Positions 8,532 to 16,938 of a DNA stretch of 43,098 nucleotides are shown in pieces. The DNA lies in contig JANXVA010000410.1 of the NCBI GenBank assembly GCA_025351875.1, positions 1 to 43,098 of the forward strand, written 5' to 3'. This stretch comes from Myxococcales bacterium (GTDB lineage Bacteria; Myxococcota_A; Polyangia; Polyangiales; Polyangiaceae). The stretch's first letter is position 1. Every line of letters begins with the position of its first letter. Made by a program: the position numbers and the translations under genes. Under the pieces are notes generated by a model. That model saw only the letters and a program-made list of their open reading frames with translations, had not been told where the DNA came from and searched no databases.

Positions 8532-9497
8532 GTGATTGCAGTGCGCGTCTCCGAGGTCACCGTGCGATCCCATCGAATTGGCAGGGGCACGAGGCTCGCA
8601 TTTGCGGCGCTCGCGTTGTCGTGGATGCTCTCGCCTCGCGGCGCTCGCGCCGACGACGTCGACGATCCCGCCGCGGCGGCGAAGAAGCGCGGCGACGAGC
8701 TCATGCTTGGCGGCAAGGCTGCCGAGGCTCTCAGCGCCTACGCCGAGGCCTACGCTCTCAGGAAGGATCCGGCCCTCCTCTACAACCGCGGTCGTGCGTA
8801 CCAGGCGCTCGGTGACTACCCGGCGTCGCTCGACCAGCTCGAGATGTTCGACCGAGAGGCGACTCCGGAGCTTCGCGCGCGCGTGCCGGGCCTCGTCGTG
8901 CTCATGACGGACGTGCGGAGCCACGTCTCGACGCTCGCGCTCACGTGTGACGTCGCCGGGGCAGAGGTCAGGCTCCGGGACCGAACCCTTGGAATCACGC
9001 CCGTGGCATCGCTGCGCGTAACCTCCGGCAAGGGTCGCGTCGAGCTCGCGAAGGACGGTTACTTCACCGTCGTTCGCGAGCTCGAGCTCCCGCCGGGAGG
9101 CAGCGCCAGCGTCGACGTCCACCTCGTCTCCAAGCAGACCTCCGGCCAGATCACGATCGGCTCGCCCGCAGGACCCGCTCGGGTGACGGTCGACGCCGAG
9201 ACACGCGGCACCACGCCGGTCGAGATCGTTCTCGCCGCGGGGAGCCATCGTCTCGAGCTCACCAGGGACGGCTACGAGAAGGTCGAGACGAGCTTCGTGG
9301 TGACCGCTGGCGAGAAGCGCGAGCTCGGATTCCCGATGGAGCGCTCGTCCACGCTGCTCCGGCAGTGGTGGTTCTGGACGGGACTCGGGGTGCTCGCGGT
9401 CGGGGGAACCATCGGGGCGTACGTCGCGCTGACGACCGAGCGCAGCCCCGATAGCGGCTCCATTCCGCCGCAACGCATCTCGCTCGGGAGGTTTTGA
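8532..9497 (+). CDS. PEGA-domain exported protein with C-terminal TM helix
   Basis: A 321-residue protein starting at GTG 8532 (GTG 8541 is an alternative), with a signal peptide ending about GARA at residues 37-40. A TPR-like helical repeat pair covers about 45-110 (AKKRGDELMLGGKAAEALSA, then LLYNRGRAYQALGD). Two beta-sandwich PEGA domains follow at about 135-205 and 206-275, each with the TPV motif (GITPVASL; GTTPVEIVL) and the DGY turn (AKDGYFTV; TRDGYEKV). A TM segment FWTGLGVLAVGGTIGAYVAL lies near the end. PEGA domains are often tied to kinase outer domains and the cell surface in myxobacteria, and the gene is divergent from a kinase. The next lipoprotein gene begins at or within the stop, so the pair is co-transcribed. 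Confidence 0.85.
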   Translation: MIAVRVSEVTVRSHRIGRGTRLAFAALALSWMLSPRGARADDVDDPAAAAKKRGDELMLGGKAAEALSAYAEAYALRKDPALLYNRGRAYQALGDYPASLDQLEMFDREATPELRARVPGLVVLMTDVRSHVSTLALTCDVAGAEVRLRDRTLGITPVASLRVTSGKGRVELAKDGYFTVVRELELPPGGSASVDVHLVSKQTSGQITIGSPAGPARVTVDAETRGTTPVEIVLAAGSHRLELTRDGYEKVETSFVVTAGEKRELGFPMERSSTLLRQWWFWTGLGVLAVGGTIGAYVALTTERSPDSGSIPPQRISLGRF

Positions 9498-9499
9498 CG

Positions 9500-10513
9500 T
9501 TGCGCGCGCGGAGCTCGCCTCGCGTCTTGATCGTGAGCGGCGGGGCAACCGCAGCGCTCCTTGGCGTGTTCGCGGCGTGCCAGTCGCCGACCCAGATCAT
9601 CCTGCACATCCGTACGAACGTGGAGTGCCAGCGCGAGATGCCGACGCCGATCGTGAGCGTGGGGAGGATCGATCGGCCGGACGATGAGGCGCCGCTCGCC
9701 TCGACGCACATCGACTGCATGTCGGGCGGTGAGGTCGGCACGCTGGTCATCACGCCGACGACGACGGAAGATCGAACCGCGACGACCGGCATCCGCGTCG
9801 CGCTTCGCTACGCCAAGGACCTCGATCCGGGGCGCGACACGGGAGACTGCACGCGCGCGTCGGCGGCCTTCTGCATCGTGCAGCGGCGCATCGTGGAGTT
9901 TCGTCCGCACGAGACACTGGATCTTCCGATCGACCTCGATGTGTCGTGCAAGGGCGTGTACTGCTCGGCGCTCGAGACCTGCAACCACGCGGCGCGATGC
10001 GTGAGCGCCACGTGCGCGGACGGCACCTGCGCGGAGGTCGATCAGAGTGGTCGGCCTGGGACCGACGGTGGCCTGACCGATGGTCTCGCGTCGAACGACG
10101 GAGCCATCGGCGACGGCAGCGGCAGCGACGGCAGCGGCAACGATGGCAGCAGCGACGGTGGCGGCAACGACGGTGGCAGCGATGGTGGCGGCAACGATGG
10201 CGGCAAGATCGTCTCTGCGTGCAGCGAGTGCAACACGCTCACCGATGCATGTTGCGCAGACTTCGCGACCCAGAAGGTGCGTTGCCAGCCGAAGCCCACA
10301 GTCTGCAATGCGCAGGAGACCATGTACTCGTGCTGGACGAAGGGCCCGTGCCAGTCCGGCTGCTGCGGAACCGACAATGCCGCCGTGGGGTCTCCCGTCA
10401 TGTGCCGGTCGCCAGGCACCTGCGTCACGACTGTCTGCACCGGCCCATCGGATTGCGGCGGGCAGCTGTGCTCGGTGAACCCCATCTTCGCCCCCACGGG
10501 GACGTGCCCTTGA
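9500..10513 (+). CDS. Cys-rich lipoprotein with Gly/Ser/Asp repeat linker
   Basis: Start TTG 9500 has GGGAGG eight bases upstream; TTG 9494 would overlap the PEGA gene stop but is too close to that site. The product has about 337 residues: a lipoprotein signal ending FAAC, a beta-rich domain (about 25-165), then a Gly/Ser/Asp/Asn linker of about 30 residues built from repeats such as DGSGNDGSSDGGGNDGG. The C-terminal domain is Cys-rich (ten or more cysteines, including ACCADF and GCCGTDN). This layout of lipid anchor, flexible linker and disulfide-rich head is common in Polyangia surface proteins of unknown function. A strong hairpin follows at 10551. It is coupled to the PEGA gene upstream. 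Confidence 0.82.
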   Translation: MRARSSPRVLIVSGGATAALLGVFAACQSPTQIILHIRTNVECQREMPTPIVSVGRIDRPDDEAPLASTHIDCMSGGEVGTLVITPTTTEDRTATTGIRVALRYAKDLDPGRDTGDCTRASAAFCIVQRRIVEFRPHETLDLPIDLDVSCKGVYCSALETCNHAARCVSATCADGTCAEVDQSGRPGTDGGLTDGLASNDGAIGDGSGSDGSGNDGSSDGGGNDGGSDGGGNDGGKIVSACSECNTLTDACCADFATQKVRCQPKPTVCNAQETMYSCWTKGPCQSGCCGTDNAAVGSPVMCRSPGTCVTTVCTGPSDCGGQLCSVNPIFAPTGTCP

Positions 10514-10543
10514 GGGTCGGCCGCCCTGTTCACCGCGTGGACG

Positions 10544-10762
10544 ATGGTTGCGCGGGGCCGAGAACGAGGCCCCGCGGCTCGTCAGAGTGACCTCCGGCAG
10601 CTCGTCCGCCTCGAGCAGTGCGAGCTCTACCACCTCACCGAGGTCGACCCCGGCGCGACGCGCAACAAGCTCGGCGACAACGCCGTGGTGCGCTCCTCGT
10701 ACTTCTGCCTCGCGACCTCGACGGGCTACGAGGTCCAGCGCCGTCTCTGCGAGCGCAAGTAA
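10544..10762 (+). pseudogene. Small ORF or orphan 3' end of a gene (72 codons)
   Basis: From ATG 10544 a frame of 72 codons ends at TAA 10762, with a clear terminator hairpin directly after it. From about 10586 to the stop, nearly every codon ends in G or C, exactly like real genes here, and the sequence (LEQCELYHLTEV, VVRSSYFCLATS, RRLCERK) looks like protein with three cysteines. The first 15 codons overlap the hairpin at 10551-10576 and do not show coding bias. No ATG, GTG or TTG lies between the hairpin and the coding-like part. I therefore read it as the surviving C-terminus of a gene whose 5' part was lost; a functional 72-residue protein remains possible. No family recognised. Confidence 0.5.
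10551..10576 (+). terminator. Strong hairpin terminator after the Cys-rich lipoprotein gene
   Basis: CGCGGGGCC and GGCCCCGCG form a perfect 9-bp stem with an 8-base loop, 38 bases past the lipoprotein stop. No T-tract follows, as is usual at this GC content. It separates the PEGA/lipoprotein unit from the coding remnant at 10586-10762. Confidence 0.6.
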
Positions 10763-10787
10763 GCCCGAGCGCGGCAAGGGCTCGGGC
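10763..10787. terminator. Hairpin terminator between convergent genes
   Basis: GCCCGAGC and GCTCGGGC form a perfect 8-bp stem with a 9-base loop, starting one base after the TAA at 10762 and ending two bases before the stop of the convergent response-regulator gene. It is well placed as a bidirectional terminator. Confidence 0.65.
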
Positions 10788-10788
10788 G

Positions 10789-11658
10789 TCACTCCGCCAT
10801 CAAGCGCTGGAGCTCTTCCTTGATGATCGTCTCCGCCAGCTGGGGAACGACCTCCCACACGACGCGCTCGACGACCTCACGTGAGAGCGCGAGGACGGCG
10901 TCGGCCTGGGCCGGAGAGAGCCCGAGCTCGCCGAGCTTCCCGGCGAGGTGACCGTTTACCGAAGCCGAGACGCCGCCGATGCCGTGCGTGGTCGCCATCG
11001 GCGAGTGGGCGGGAGCTGCAGCCGCCTCCACCGGCGCCGGACGCGGAGGCAGCGGAGCGGGCGCGGCAGCAGGCGGCGGGGGCGAGTTGCCTGGGTCGCC
11101 GAACACGAGCGTTCCGCCGCGGGCGGCCGAGGCCGGACCCGCGAGCGAGGGCTGCGTTCCACGAGCACCACCAGGGGGCGCCGCCGGCGCGGACGCGGGA
11201 GGAGGCGGAGCGGGAGCGCGGTACGGTGCGCCGCCCGCCGCCATCGGGGCGGGGGGCGGGGCAGGGGGCGCAGCTGCGGCCGCACCGCCACCTGCCTCCT
11301 TGGCGAGGATCACCTTGCGGACCTTGTCGATCAGCTGCTGCGTGTCGAACGGCTTGTCGGCGAAATCATCCGCGCCGGCGTCCCTCCCACGAGCCTGGTC
11401 GAAAGGCGCATAGCGACTCGCGAGCATGAGGATGGCCGCGCCGGGGCTCCGCCTTCGCAGCTCCTTGGCCAACGCGTAGCCGTCCTCGCCACCGAGAACG
11501 GTGTCGACGATGAAGACGCCGGGGTTCTCCCCGAGCTTTCCGAGAGCGCTCTGCGCGTTCTCGGCCGTGATCACTCGAAAGTCCTCGCCACTAAAAGTGA
11601 TTTCGAGGACCTTGCGCATCGTGACGCTGTCGTCGACAGCGAGCAGTGTCTTGGCCAC
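10789..11658 (-). CDS. Response regulator with Pro/Ala-rich linker and C-terminal helical domain
   Basis: A 289-residue protein. The receiver domain (1-118) is complete: acidic pair D9/D10, phosphoacceptor D52 in VFIVDTVLGG, S81 in MLAS and K102 in ADKPFD. A long Pro/Ala/Gly linker covers about 122-225. A final conserved helical segment (about 232-289) contains LSREVVERVVWEVVPQLAET and a KEELQRL end. That C-terminal helix occurs in several deltaproteobacterial receiver proteins and is probably a docking surface; no DNA-binding or enzymatic output domain is present. It is likely a single-domain-type relay acting by protein contact, perhaps in motility or polarity, but that is inference. It is divergent from the pseudouridine synthase gene across 107 bases. 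Confidence 0.9.
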   Translation of the reverse strand: MAKTLLAVDDSVTMRKVLEITFSGEDFRVITAENAQSALGKLGENPGVFIVDTVLGGEDGYALAKELRRRSPGAAILMLASRYAPFDQARGRDAGADDFADKPFDTQQLIDKVRKVILAKEAGGGAAAAAPPAPPPAPMAAGGAPYRAPAPPPPASAPAAPPGGARGTQPSLAGPASAARGGTLVFGDPGNSPPPPAAAPAPLPPRPAPVEAAAAPAHSPMATTHGIGGVSASVNGHLAGKLGELGLSPAQADAVLALSREVVERVVWEVVPQLAETIIKEELQRLMAE

Positions 11659-11765
11659 GGGTCGTCTCCGATTTGGACTCGATTGTGCGGAGGTGGGGCA
11701 ACCCGTGTCAAGCTACCTGCGCGCCCGCGAATCCAGACGCTCCTTCTTATCGCCTCTCCCCCATC

Positions 11766-12788
11766 ATGGTCGAAAAAAAGCTTGAACCTTTTGCGCTGAC
11801 GCCGGATTTGGCCGATTCCCCCCTGGATGCGGTGGTCCGCGCAGGGTTTGCGCTGTCCTGGGGGCGCGCCCGGGACCTCGTAAAGCGTGGAAAGGTCGCG
11901 ATCGACGGGAAGACCTGCACCGAGCCGGTCCGGTACGTCCGCATGGGGTCGACGGTCACGATCGACCTCGCCGCCCGGAACACGCGCACCATCGCGAGCG
12001 ATCTGCCCGAGGGCGCCCTCGTCCACATCGACCCGCACGTCGTCGTCGTCGAGAAGCCCGCGGGCATCAGCACGGTGCCGTTCGACCCCGAGGGAATGGG
12101 GGCTTCGATCGCCAAGCGCTCCAGGCCGGGCCAGGAGATCACGCTCGACGAGCGCGTGCGGGCCGTCCTCGCGCGTCGCGAGAAGAGCTCCACGCGCCCG
12201 GGCAGCGTCCCGCCGTCGCTCGGCATCGTGCATCGCCTCGACAAGGAGACCTCGGGGCTCCTGGTGTTCACGCGCACGTGGGCCGCGAAGAAATCTCTCA
12301 CGGACGCGTTCCGCGCCCACACGGTACATCGCCGCTACCTCGCGATCGTCCACGGTGACTGCAAGGCCCAGACGATCAAGACGCACTTCATCGAGGATCG
12401 CGGCGACGGCCTCCGCGGCTCGATCGAGCACCGGGGCGGTCGCAAGAAGGCGATCGGGAGCGAGCGTTCACAGGTCGCGGTCACGAACGTCGAGGTCGTC
12501 GAGCGCCTGCACACCAAGGCGTACGGAGACTGCACGCTCCTCGCGTGTCAGCTCGAGACGGGCCGCACGCACCAGATCCGGATCCACCTCTCGGAGGCCG
12601 GATACCCCGTGGTCGGCGAGCGCGTCTACATCCGCAGCTACCGCGGCACCGTGGTGAACGCGCCGCGCCTCATGCTCCACGCGGCGGAGCTGGGATTCGT
12701 GCATCCTGCAACCAACAGCGAGATGATCTGGAAGAGCCCGCTGCCACAGGACATGGAGGAGGTCCTCACGTCCCTGCGTGACCCGTGA
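11766..12788 (+). CDS. RluA-family pseudouridine synthase
   Basis: From ATG 11766 the protein has 340 residues. An S4 RNA-binding domain (about 18-75, SWGRARDLVKRGKVAIDGKT) precedes the catalytic domain (about 85-320). Motif II HRLDKETSGLLVF holds the catalytic Asp at 159. The later motif LETGRTHQIRIHL, with the conserved Arg, and GYPVVGERVY confirm the RluA/RluC/RluD family. It isomerises uridine to pseudouridine in RNA, most likely 23S rRNA; the exact site cannot be told from sequence. An insertion of about 45 residues between VEKPAGI and the catalytic motif (about 104-150) is longer than in typical RluD. An upstream in-frame ATG at 11646 would run back through the promoter gap and is rejected. 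Confidence 0.93.
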   Translation: MVEKKLEPFALTPDLADSPLDAVVRAGFALSWGRARDLVKRGKVAIDGKTCTEPVRYVRMGSTVTIDLAARNTRTIASDLPEGALVHIDPHVVVVEKPAGISTVPFDPEGMGASIAKRSRPGQEITLDERVRAVLARREKSSTRPGSVPPSLGIVHRLDKETSGLLVFTRTWAAKKSLTDAFRAHTVHRRYLAIVHGDCKAQTIKTHFIEDRGDGLRGSIEHRGGRKKAIGSERSQVAVTNVEVVERLHTKAYGDCTLLACQLETGRTHQIRIHLSEAGYPVVGERVYIRSYRGTVVNAPRLMLHAAELGFVHPATNSEMIWKSPLPQDMEEVLTSLRDP

Positions 12789-12810
12789 GGGCTCTGGTAC
12801 GCTGTCCTGC

Positions 12811-13809
12811 ATGACCGGCCGCCGCGCGCTCGCTCTCGCAGGCTTGCTCGCGCCGCTCCTGGCGGCGTGCTCGCTGCTCGTGTCGACGGACGGGCTCGGC
12901 GGCGGCGACCCTTCACGTCCTGACGCCGGCTCCGATTCGCCGGTGAGCGTGACGGACGCCCCTGCGAGCGAGGCCGCGCCGCAGGTCGACGGTGGCGTCG
13001 ACGCCGCCGGGCCTTGTGACGTCACGAAGCCCTTCGGCCCGATGACGGTGCTCGCGTCGCCGATCAGCTCGGCGTCGAACGAGACCGCGGGCTACTTCTC
13101 CCCCGACCGCTTGACGCTCTACTTCGGGAGCAACCGCGCGGGCGCAGGCGACCTCTTCGTCTCGAGGCGCGCCACGGAGCTCGGCGTTTGGAGTCTGCCC
13201 GACGGGCTGACGGTGCTGAACAGCTCCGCGCGCGACTCCGATCCCTGGGTCGCGGCCGACCAGCTGGAGGTCTACTTCGACTCCTCCCGACCGACGACGC
13301 TCACCGCGAGCAACGTCTTCTACGCGACGCGGCTTGCCGTCGGCGACGCGTTCTCGACACCGGTTCTCGTGAGCGGCGTCTCGTCGAACTACGACGAGTA
13401 CGAGCCCTGGCTCCCGCCCTCGCACGACCGGCTCTACTTCTCGTCCAACCGCGGCGGCTCCGGCACGTTCGAGCTGTTCTTCAGCCTGGGAAGTGGCAGC
13501 ATTTTCGGACCGCCGACGCTGATCCCCGGGCTCGTCTCCTCGGCGAACCAGGAGTCCCCGATCCTCACGGCCGACCAGCTGACGATCTACTTCTCGTCGA
13601 CGCGCGCGGGCACCGTCGGGAAGCTCGACATCTGGGCCGCGAGCCGCTCGAACAAGGACGCCGCCTTCGGGCCCGCGCAGCACCTTCCCGAGCTCAGCTC
13701 CCCGGCGGACGACTACCCGACATGGCTCTCCGACGACGGCTGCCGGATGATCATCCAGAGCTACGCCCCCGGCGACTCCGAGCTCTACTACGCCGAGCGG
13801 CCCAAGTGA
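12811..13809 (+). CDS. PD40/WD40-like beta-propeller lipoprotein
   Basis: From ATG 12811, 332 residues. The lipoprotein signal has lipobox LLAAC (Cys about 20), followed by an Asp/Ser/Ala-rich linker (30-65). The body contains at least four TolB-type PD40 strands: GYFSPDRLTLYFGSNRAG, WVAADQLEVYFDSSRP, WLPPSHDRLYFSSNRGG and PILTADQLTIYFSSTRAG. Together these predict a beta-propeller exposed at the outer membrane or periplasm. Such proteins bind partners or ligands; no catalytic residues are visible. The frame extends upstream to 12778, overlapping the pseudouridine synthase stop, but the signal peptide fixes the start at 12811. It lies 22 bases after the synthase gene and may be co-transcribed with it. 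Confidence 0.85.
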   Translation: MTGRRALALAGLLAPLLAACSLLVSTDGLGGGDPSRPDAGSDSPVSVTDAPASEAAPQVDGGVDAAGPCDVTKPFGPMTVLASPISSASNETAGYFSPDRLTLYFGSNRAGAGDLFVSRRATELGVWSLPDGLTVLNSSARDSDPWVAADQLEVYFDSSRPTTLTASNVFYATRLAVGDAFSTPVLVSGVSSNYDEYEPWLPPSHDRLYFSSNRGGSGTFELFFSLGSGSIFGPPTLIPGLVSSANQESPILTADQLTIYFSSTRAGTVGKLDIWAASRSNKDAAFGPAQHLPELSSPADDYPTWLSDDGCRMIIQSYAPGDSELYYAERPK

Positions 13810-13877
13810 GGTGACCCGGGGCCGGCTTTGTGGTTGGATGCGCCGCCTTTCGGGGTAGATCAGGAGCGCTTTCGACG

Positions 13878-15587
13878 ATGGGGACCAACGAAGCAGCGGC
13901 GGAAGTCGCGGGAGCCGACGCGCCGCAGGGGCATCCGAGCGGGCTCTACGTGCTCTTCGGAGCCGAGGCCTGGGAGCGCTTCTCGTACTACGGGATGCGC
14001 GCGCTCCTCGTCCTCTACCTGACGAAGGCGCTGGGCGTCCCGAAGGAGCACGCGCTCGAGATCTACGGCCTCTACACCGGCCTCGTCTACCTGACGCCGC
14101 TCCTCGGCGGGTACCTCGCCGACAAGATCCTCGGTCGCCGCAAGGCCGTCCTCATCGGCGGCATCTTGATGGGGCTCGGGCAGATCTTCCTGATGTTCCC
14201 GGCGACGCTCACGCTCGCCCTCGGCCTGCTCATCGCGGGTAACGGCTTCTTCAAGCCGAACATCTCGACGATGGTCGGCGGGCTCTATCGCGAGGGCGAC
14301 ACCCGCCGCGACGGCGCGTTCACGATCTTCTACATGGGCATCAACCTCGGTGCCTTCATGTCGCCGCTCGTCTGCGGCAACCTCGGCGAGAACGTCAGCT
14401 GGGCGCTCGGCTTCGGTTCAGCCGCGGTCGGCATGGCGCTCGGGCTCGCGCAGTTCATCTACGGCCAGGGTCACCTCGGCGCGACCGGCATGCCGCCGAA
14501 GAGCACTGACGGAGAGAAGAAGGGTGACGGTGGCACCGGCCCGTACCGCGCGGGAGCGCTCCCGAGCGGGGCGCGCACCTTGCTCGTCGCGCGCGACTAC
14601 ATCGACGTCCTCATCTGGTGCGTATCGACCGCCGCGGTCGTCTATGGCGTCCTCTTCGCGTGGAACTTCGTCGGTCCGGTCTGGAGCGCCACGCCCAGCG
14701 TGCTGAAGCTCGGCCTGTTCCTCGCGGCCGTCTCCGTCGTGTTCTTCCAGCTCTACAAGGAAACGAGCTCCTCGGAGAAGCAGGAGGTCACCGTCATCAT
14801 CATCCTCGTCGCGTTCAACATCTTCTTCTGGATGGGGTTCGAGCAGGCGGGCGGAACGATGACGATCTTCGCCGACAAGGAGACCGATCGTCATGTGGGC
14901 GGCTTCGGGTTCCTCGTCATCTCCGCGTTCGTGTTCTTGAGTGCCTACAACTTCCGTCGCTCGACGAAAGCGGAGGTGAGCGGTCAGGCGCTCTGGCTCA
15001 CGCTTACCGGCGGTTTCGTGCTCCTTGCAGTCGCGATGCTCGGTCTCGCCATCTACAATTTCGCGACTGGCAGGACGATGGAGATCCCGGCGTCACAGTT
15101 CCAGGCGATCAACCCGCTGCTGATCGTCGCCCTCGCGCCGACGTTCTCGAACATGTGGTCGGCGCTCGACTCCGGGAAGTACAAGAGCTCGACGCCGACC
15201 AAGATGGCGATCGGAATGATCCTCCTCGGCGTGGGCTTCATGGTCCTCTACGTCGGGCAGAAGCTCGCGATCGCATCGGGCACCAAGGCGAGCGCCGGCT
15301 GGCTCACCGCCGTCTACTTCATCCACACGCTCGGCGAGCTCTGTCTCTCGCCGATCGGTCTGTCGATGGTCACCAAGCTCGCGCCGCCGCGCGTGACGTC
15401 CCTGGCGATGGGGCTCTGGCTCTTCTCCTCGGCCGTCGCGAACTACCTCGCCGGCATCCTCGAGTCACTGCTCACCAAGGTGAACGTCCCCATCTACGGG
15501 TTCCTCATCGTCAGCTCGGTCGGCCCGGCGGTGCTCCTCCTCGCGCTGACTCCGCTCCTCAAGAAGTGGATGCACGGCAAGGCCTGA
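13878..15587 (+). CDS. POT/PTR family proton-dependent oligopeptide transporter
   Basis: From ATG 13878 (AGGAG about 11 bases upstream), 569 residues with roughly 14 predicted TM helices. Family signatures are clear: the ExxERFxYYG proton-coupling motif as EAWERFSYYG near residue 34, GGYLADKILGRRKAVLIGG after the second helix, NGFFKPNISTMVG, and FYMGINLGAF. It is a major-facilitator-type symporter importing di- and tripeptides with protons across the inner membrane. A hydrophilic insert near residues 205-235 separates the N- and C-terminal six-helix bundles. No peptidase gene is adjacent. Peptide import fits a predatory or proteolytic lifestyle, though that link is inference. Confidence 0.95.
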   Translation: MGTNEAAAEVAGADAPQGHPSGLYVLFGAEAWERFSYYGMRALLVLYLTKALGVPKEHALEIYGLYTGLVYLTPLLGGYLADKILGRRKAVLIGGILMGLGQIFLMFPATLTLALGLLIAGNGFFKPNISTMVGGLYREGDTRRDGAFTIFYMGINLGAFMSPLVCGNLGENVSWALGFGSAAVGMALGLAQFIYGQGHLGATGMPPKSTDGEKKGDGGTGPYRAGALPSGARTLLVARDYIDVLIWCVSTAAVVYGVLFAWNFVGPVWSATPSVLKLGLFLAAVSVVFFQLYKETSSSEKQEVTVIIILVAFNIFFWMGFEQAGGTMTIFADKETDRHVGGFGFLVISAFVFLSAYNFRRSTKAEVSGQALWLTLTGGFVLLAVAMLGLAIYNFATGRTMEIPASQFQAINPLLIVALAPTFSNMWSALDSGKYKSSTPTKMAIGMILLGVGFMVLYVGQKLAIASGTKASAGWLTAVYFIHTLGELCLSPIGLSMVTKLAPPRVTSLAMGLWLFSSAVANYLAGILESLLTKVNVPIYGFLIVSSVGPAVLLLALTPLLKKWMHGKA

Positions 15588-15712
15588 AGCGGCGTGAGCC
15601 TCGCGCCCAGAACGGCGTAGCCACGCCTCGGGAGGATCACGGCGTGCAGTGAGGGCGGATTGCCCTTGACCAGATTACTCGCCAAGTAGCCGAATTCGTT
15701 GCGTGACTACTC

Positions 15713-15728
15713 TGGCACACACCGTGCT
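15713..15728 (+). promoter_or_regulatory. Sigma-54 (-24/-12) promoter candidate
   Basis: TGGCAC, a 5-base spacer and GTGCT match the sigma-54 consensus TGGCAC-N5-TTGCW at all but one defined position, with the invariant GG and GC at the right spacing. It ends 42 bases before the deacetylase ATG at 15771. The window also encodes a sigma-54 activator (5703-7043), but any link is inference. Confidence 0.55.
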
Positions 15729-15770
15729 CCTCGAGGGACTGCGCCGCCCGCGCCCCTTCCGGAGCTCCTC

Positions 15771-16937
15771 ATGCCCCTTCGCCGATTCGCCCCCTGTCTC
15801 GCCGCCCTCGCCCTCGCGACCACCGCCGCCGGATGCAGCGGCGCCTCCTCTGACGAAAGCGACGCGCCCACGTCGACCGGGAGCGCGCAGAGCGCCGCTC
15901 GCCCGCCGCAGTTCGTGCTGCTCGCGTTCGACGGCTCGCTCAACCTCGCCTTCTGGGAAGAGTCGCGCGCGTTCGCCCGAGACTCAGGTGCAAAATACAC
16001 GTACTTCATGAGCGGTACGTACTTTCTCCCTGACGCGAAGAAGGCGACCTACCACGGCCCCCACCACAGCGCCGGCTCGTCGGACATCGGCTTCGGCGGC
16101 CCCGCGGCGAACATCGAGCTGCGCCTCCAGCAGGTGAGGCAGGCCCACGCTGAAGGTCACGAGATGGGCTCGCACGCGAACGGTCACTTCGACGGCTCCG
16201 CGTGGGTCGAGGCGGACTGGGACGCGGAGTTCGCGCAGTTCGGCCCGCTCATCTTCAAGGCCGCCGAGACGGCCGGCGTCGCGAGCGTCAACCTCGGCTT
16301 CGGTCCCGAGGATGTGAAGGGCTTCCGCGCTCCGCTCCTCGGGTACAGCTCGGGCCTCTTCAGGACGCTCGCGAAGAACGCCTTCACGTACGACACGAGC
16401 AAGAGCGGTCCCACGAACTACTGGCCGGAGAAGCTCGGCGGCGTCTGGAACTTCCCTCTCGCGCAGGTGCGCGTCGTCGGGACGGGCAAGCGCACGCTCT
16501 CGATGGACTACAACTTTTACTACGCGGACTCTGCCGGCGTCTCGAAGCCCGAGAACAAGGAGCTCTACAAGAAGCAGATGCTGGACACGTACATGAAGTA
16601 CTTCCAGGACAACTACTTCGGAAACCGCGCGCCCGTGCACATCGGTCACCACTTCTCCAAGTGGAACGGCGGCGCGTACTGGGAGGCGATGCAGGCGTTC
16701 ACGACGCGCGTGTGCGGCCTGCCCGAGGTCAAATGCGTCACGTACGGCGAGCTCGTGAAGTTCATGGAGGCGCACTCGGCCGACCACGCGACGTACCAGG
16801 CCGGGAGCTTCACGCCGCTCCCGCGCCCGCCTGGAGCCTCGCAGCCGGCGCCGGTCGAGCCGGCCGTGGCCGAAGATCAGTTCGAGGCCGAGGGCATCGT
16901 CGGTGACGTCGCCGCGGCGCACGACGAAGAGCAGTGA
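15771..16937 (+). CDS. Polysaccharide deacetylase-family (NodB-like) lipoprotein
   Basis: From ATG 15771 (GGAG six bases upstream), 388 residues. The lipoprotein signal has AAGC at 19-22. The NodB-like fold is seen in order: strand LLAFDGSLN (motif 1), EMGSHANGHFDG with the metal pair HxxxxH (motif 2), GFRAPLLGYS (motif 3) and HIGHHFSKWN (motif 5). In motif 1 the usual TFDDG reads AFDGS, so one of the two acidic residues is lost; the enzyme may be inactive, metal-altered or use another acid. Family members remove N- or O-acetyl groups from chitin, peptidoglycan or exopolysaccharide. The acidic tail is Pro/Glu-rich. The gene sits behind a sigma-54-like promoter and is one base from the following protease start. 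Confidence 0.85.
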   Translation: MPLRRFAPCLAALALATTAAGCSGASSDESDAPTSTGSAQSAARPPQFVLLAFDGSLNLAFWEESRAFARDSGAKYTYFMSGTYFLPDAKKATYHGPHHSAGSSDIGFGGPAANIELRLQQVRQAHAEGHEMGSHANGHFDGSAWVEADWDAEFAQFGPLIFKAAETAGVASVNLGFGPEDVKGFRAPLLGYSSGLFRTLAKNAFTYDTSKSGPTNYWPEKLGGVWNFPLAQVRVVGTGKRTLSMDYNFYYADSAGVSKPENKELYKKQMLDTYMKYFQDNYFGNRAPVHIGHHFSKWNGGAYWEAMQAFTTRVCGLPEVKCVTYGELVKFMEAHSADHATYQAGSFTPLPRPPGASQPAPVEPAVAEDQFEAEGIVGDVAAAHDEEQ

Positions 16938-16938
16938 G

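Noticed and set aside
10110..10203. Regular short repeats that could suggest a CRISPR array
   Set aside because: They are in-frame codons of a Gly/Ser/Asp linker without constant repeats or unique spacers.
9272..10858. 528-codon minus-strand frame opposite the PEGA and lipoprotein genes
   Set aside because: Low-complexity Arg/Ala-rich translation with no motif, antisense to two genes with correct codon bias.
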